A DNA stretch of 26,360 nucleotides from an uncultured Collinsella sp. (GTDB lineage Bacteria > Actinomycetota > Coriobacteriia > Coriobacteriales > Coriobacteriaceae). A model generated the notes under the pieces. That model ran no database searches. It was not told the origin of the DNA and worked only from the letters and a program-made list of their open reading frames with translations. Shown here piece by piece: positions 24,301 to 26,360 of this stretch. Position 1 is the stretch's first letter. Every line of letters starts with the position of its first letter. Location: contig CABUSR010000026.1 of NCBI GenBank assembly GCA_902494245.1, positions 1 to 26,360 on the forward strand. Direction: 5' to 3'. Position numbers and translations under genes: made by a program.

Positions 24301-25035
24301 ATGCAGTACTCACAGGAAGTGGAGAACATGTGCCCCGTTGCCAAGGGTGCATACCACGGCCCCGCACCCATCCCCGAGGAGGGCAAGTGGGTCCAGGCTA
24401 AGGAGATTTCCGACATCTCCGGTCTTACGCACGGTGTGGGTTGGTGCGCACCTCAGCAGGGCGCCTGCAAGCTCACGCTGAACGTCAAGGACGGCATCAT
24501 CGAGGAGGCCCTCGTTGAGACCATCGGCTGCTCGGGCATGACCCACTCTGCCGCCATGGCTTCCGAGATCCTTCCCGGTAAGACCATCCTCGAGGCCCTC
24601 AACACCGACCTCGTCTGCGACGCCATCAACGTTGCTATGCGCGAGATCTTCCTGCAGATCGTTTACGGCCGCAGCCAGACCGCGTTCTCCGAGGGCGGCC
24701 TGCCCGTGGGCGCCTCCCTCGACGACCTCGGCAAGGGCCTTCGCTCTCAGGTCGGCACCATGTTCGGCACCAAGGCCAAGGGCGCTCGTTACCTCGAGCT
24801 CGCTCAGGGCTACGTCACCCGCATGGCTCTCAACGACAAGAACGAGATCATCGCATTCGAGTTCCTGAACCTCGGCAAGTTCACCGACGCCGTCAAGGCC
24901 GGCAAGACCCCCGAGGAGGCCATCGCTGGCGCTATGGGCCACTATGGTCAGTGGGAGAACGCTGCCAAGTACATCGACCCGCGCACCGACGAGGAGACTC
25001 ACTCCGTCGCCAGCGTGTTCCCGGTTCACGAGTAG
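24301..25035 (+). CDS. NifU-like iron-sulfur scaffold-type protein
   Basis: A 244-residue protein with a NifU/IscU-like core at residues about 30-125: WCAPQQGACKL (C49, C56), ETIGCSGMTHSAA (C77), VCDAIN (C106), plus C11 near the start. The GCSGMTHSA segment parallels the GCAIS loop of scaffold proteins. The second half (residues 130-244) is specific to this family, which commonly stands beside GGGtGRT proteins. Its likely job is to hold or pass an Fe-S cluster or persulfide, but the recipient is unknown. GAGGAGAGG lies just before ATG 24301; an earlier frame start at 24136 adds unrelated residues. Lys is nearly always AAG and Asn AAC, suggesting high expression. The GGGtGRT gene starts 18 bases later. 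Confidence 0.82.
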   Translation: MQYSQEVENMCPVAKGAYHGPAPIPEEGKWVQAKEISDISGLTHGVGWCAPQQGACKLTLNVKDGIIEEALVETIGCSGMTHSAAMASEILPGKTILEALNTDLVCDAINVAMREIFLQIVYGRSQTAFSEGGLPVGASLDDLGKGLRSQVGTMFGTKAKGARYLELAQGYVTRMALNDKNEIIAFEFLNLGKFTDAVKAGKTPEEAIAGAMGHYGQWENAAKYIDPRTDEETHSVASVFPVHE

Positions 25036-25053
25036 AAAGGGAGGGAAATAACT

Positions 25054-26058
25054 ATGACTGTTACGTTCGAAGGTTACGAGCGCCGCGCTGACAAGATCAA
25101 CAAGTGCCTCGCCGACAACGGCATCGCCTCCCTCGAGGAAGCTCTGCAGATCTGCACCGACAAGGGCTTCAACCCGCGTGAGATCGTCAACAACACCCAG
25201 TCCATCGCCTTCCAGAATGCCGAGTGGGCCTACACCCTCGGTTGCGCTCTCGCTGTCAAGCGTGGCGCCAAGTCCGCTTCTGAGGCTGCCGCCATCATCG
25301 GCGAGGGCATCCAGGCCTTCACCGTTCCCGGCTCCGTCGCCGAGGACCGCAAGGTCGGTCTGGGCCACGGCAACCTGGGCGCTATGCTGCTCTCCGACGA
25401 CACCGAGTGCTTCGCCTTCCTGGCCGGTCACGAGTCCTTCGCTGCCGCTGAGGGTGCTATCGGCCTGGCTCTGAACGCCAACAAGGCTCGCAAGAAGCCG
25501 CTGCGCGTCATCCTCAACGGTCTGGGCAAGGACGCTGCTCAGATCATCGCCCGCATCAACGGCTTCACCTACGTGAAGACCCAGTTCGACTACTTCACGG
25601 GCGAGCTCAAGGTCGTCGAGACCATCCCCTACTCCGATGGTCCCCGCGCCGCCGTCAACTGCTACGGCGCCGACGACGTCCGCGAGGGCGTTGCCATCAT
25701 GTGGCACGAGAACGTCGACATCTCGATCACCGGTAACTCCACCAACCCCACGCGCTTCCAGCACCCCGTCGCTGGCACCTACAAGAAGGAGCGCCTCGAG
25801 GCTGGCAAGAAGTACTTCTCCGTCGCTTCTGGTGGCGGCACTGGTCGTACCCTGCACCCGGACAACATGGGCGCCGGCCCTGCCTCTTACGGCATGACCG
25901 ACACCATGGGCCGTATGCACTCCGACGCCCAGTTCGCCGGTTCTTCCTCCGTGCCTGCGCACGTTGACATGATGGGTCTCATCGGCATGGGCAACAACCC
26001 CATGGTCGGTGCCACCGTCGCCTGCGCTGTCGCCGTCGAGGAGGCCCTCAAGGCCTAA
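25054..26058 (+). CDS. GGGtGRT protein
   Basis: A 334-residue protein named for its hallmark GGGTGRT (residues 260-266), followed by LHPDNMGAG and a Met/Gly-rich C-terminal part (TMGRMHSD, MMGLIGMGNNPMVGAT). Cysteines are at 19, 34, 64, 119, 203 and 324. The glycine-rich loop suggests binding of a nucleotide or phosphate-bearing cofactor, but no function is established. No signal peptide or clear membrane segment, so cytoplasmic. AGGGAGG lies ahead of ATG 25054. It forms an operon with the NifU-like gene and ends at a strong terminator. Codon use is very biased (AAG, AAC, GAG, GTC), as in abundant proteins. Nearness to the suf operon hints at Fe-S or sulfur metabolism. Confidence 0.85.
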   Translation: MTVTFEGYERRADKINKCLADNGIASLEEALQICTDKGFNPREIVNNTQSIAFQNAEWAYTLGCALAVKRGAKSASEAAAIIGEGIQAFTVPGSVAEDRKVGLGHGNLGAMLLSDDTECFAFLAGHESFAAAEGAIGLALNANKARKKPLRVILNGLGKDAAQIIARINGFTYVKTQFDYFTGELKVVETIPYSDGPRAAVNCYGADDVREGVAIMWHENVDISITGNSTNPTRFQHPVAGTYKKERLEAGKKYFSVASGGGTGRTLHPDNMGAGPASYGMTDTMGRMHSDAQFAGSSSVPAHVDMMGLIGMGNNPMVGATVACAVAVEEALKA

Positions 26059-26093
26059 TCGCGCCCGCGCGATGCTCATATAGTTGAGCTTTG

Positions 26094-26126
26094 GAGCCAC
26101 TACCCACCCAGGTAGCGGCTCTTTTT
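26094..26126 (+). terminator. Intrinsic terminator of the NifU-like/GGGtGRT operon
   Basis: GAGCCACTACC (26094-26104) pairs with GGTAGCGGCTC (26111-26121), 10 of 11 bases, loop of six, then TTTTTG. It is 36 bases after the stop of the GGGtGRT gene. Confidence 0.93.
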
Positions 26127-26197
26127 GTTTGCGCTGTCGAAGGGTAGCTAATGCCGATATATCAGTTGGGGCGAAATACAAGATGTGATGAGATGGA

Positions 26198-26218
26198 GCG
26201 TCAGAGCGTCCATGACGC
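26198..26218. repeat. Small inverted repeat before the flavoprotein gene
   Basis: GCGTCA (26198-26203) is the complement of TGACGC (26213-26218), with a 9-base loop. It lies about 100 bases before the ATG at 26315 and might be an operator; no riboswitch was recognised in 26127-26314. Confidence 0.3.
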
Positions 26219-26314
26219 CCACCTGCCATATTTGCCCTTTACCGATTTGCCGAGTCTTTGCGGCCCCATTGCCGATCACCCGTGCGACAATGCGCCGGAC
26301 GAGAAAGGAATCCG

Positions 26315-26360
26315 ATGGAATCGACTGATGTACTGGTAATTGGATCTGGCATTGCGGGCC
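26315..26360 (+). CDS. FAD-dependent oxidoreductase, N-terminal fragment
   Basis: Only the first 15 codons are in the window: MESTDVLVIGSGIAG. The beta strand plus GxGxxG loop is the FAD-binding Rossmann start. AAAGGA stands 6-7 bases before ATG 26315. The wording VLVIGSGIAG is common in L-aspartate oxidase (NadB) and fumarate reductase/succinate dehydrogenase flavoproteins, but 15 residues cannot decide. The gene continues beyond the right edge. Confidence 0.75.
   Translation, partial: MESTDVLVIGSGIAG

Noticed and set aside
24310..26229. 639-codon open frame on the minus strand
   Set aside because: It is the antisense shadow of the NifU-like and GGGtGRT genes; its Gly/Val/Leu-rich translation is typical of mirrored GC-rich codons.
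26127..26314. Riboswitch before the flavoprotein gene
   Set aside because: Only a 6-base inverted repeat is visible; no conserved aptamer pattern was recognised.

Overview
The window is high-GC DNA from an actinobacterium of the Coriobacteriia, most likely Collinsella or a close relative. This is inferred from gene content and codon style, not from a marker gene. The supporting signs are a divergent rrf2 / sufCBDSU locus with SufU, a gene pair made of a NifU-like protein and a GGGtGRT protein, secreted proteins built of choline/glucan-binding-type repeats, and rows of family-2 glycosyltransferases. No rRNA, tRNA or CRISPR array was seen.

Layout. 1-2619 (minus): two tandem secreted cell-wall-binding-repeat proteins. 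The first runs off the left edge; the second ends in a small Cys/His domain. 2944-4370 (plus): an AT-richer two-gene unit, a DUF4869 protein translationally coupled to a P-loop ATPase with a possible Toprim-like second half. 4367-11277 (minus): a tight five-gene glycosyltransferase operon in which a two-gene A-B module appears twice, followed by a two-domain glycosyltransferase. 11534-12553 (plus): a divergent glycosyltransferase resembling galactofuranosyl/rhamnosyl transferases. 12578-14374 (minus): an AAA-ATPase-like/PDDEXK_9-type protein with several key residues replaced. 14580-16391 (minus): a secreted, probably sortase-anchored, lysozyme-like protein with long low-complexity linkers. 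16531-16962 (minus): an Rrf2/IscR-type regulator. 17183-22428 (plus): sufC-sufB-sufD-sufS-sufU with a strong terminator. 22492-23084: about 600 bases without a gene but with several repeats. 23085-23897 (minus): a REP-associated-type Y1 transposase whose HUH motif reads H-V-R. 24301-26058 (plus): the NifU-like and GGGtGRT genes with a terminator. 26315-end (plus): the first codons of a flavoprotein.

How it fits together. The left half is mostly about the cell surface: wall-binding proteins, sugar transfer to a wall or capsular polymer, and a wall hydrolase. The right half is about iron-sulfur clusters: the Rrf2 regulator probably senses cluster status and controls suf through dyad elements in the 190-base divergent region, SufS/SufU supply sulfur, and SufBCD is the scaffold complex. 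The nearby NifU-like/GGGtGRT pair carries conserved cysteines and looks highly expressed; its role is unknown but may be related. The least understood units are the DUF4869-ATPase pair and the NifU-like/GGGtGRT pair.
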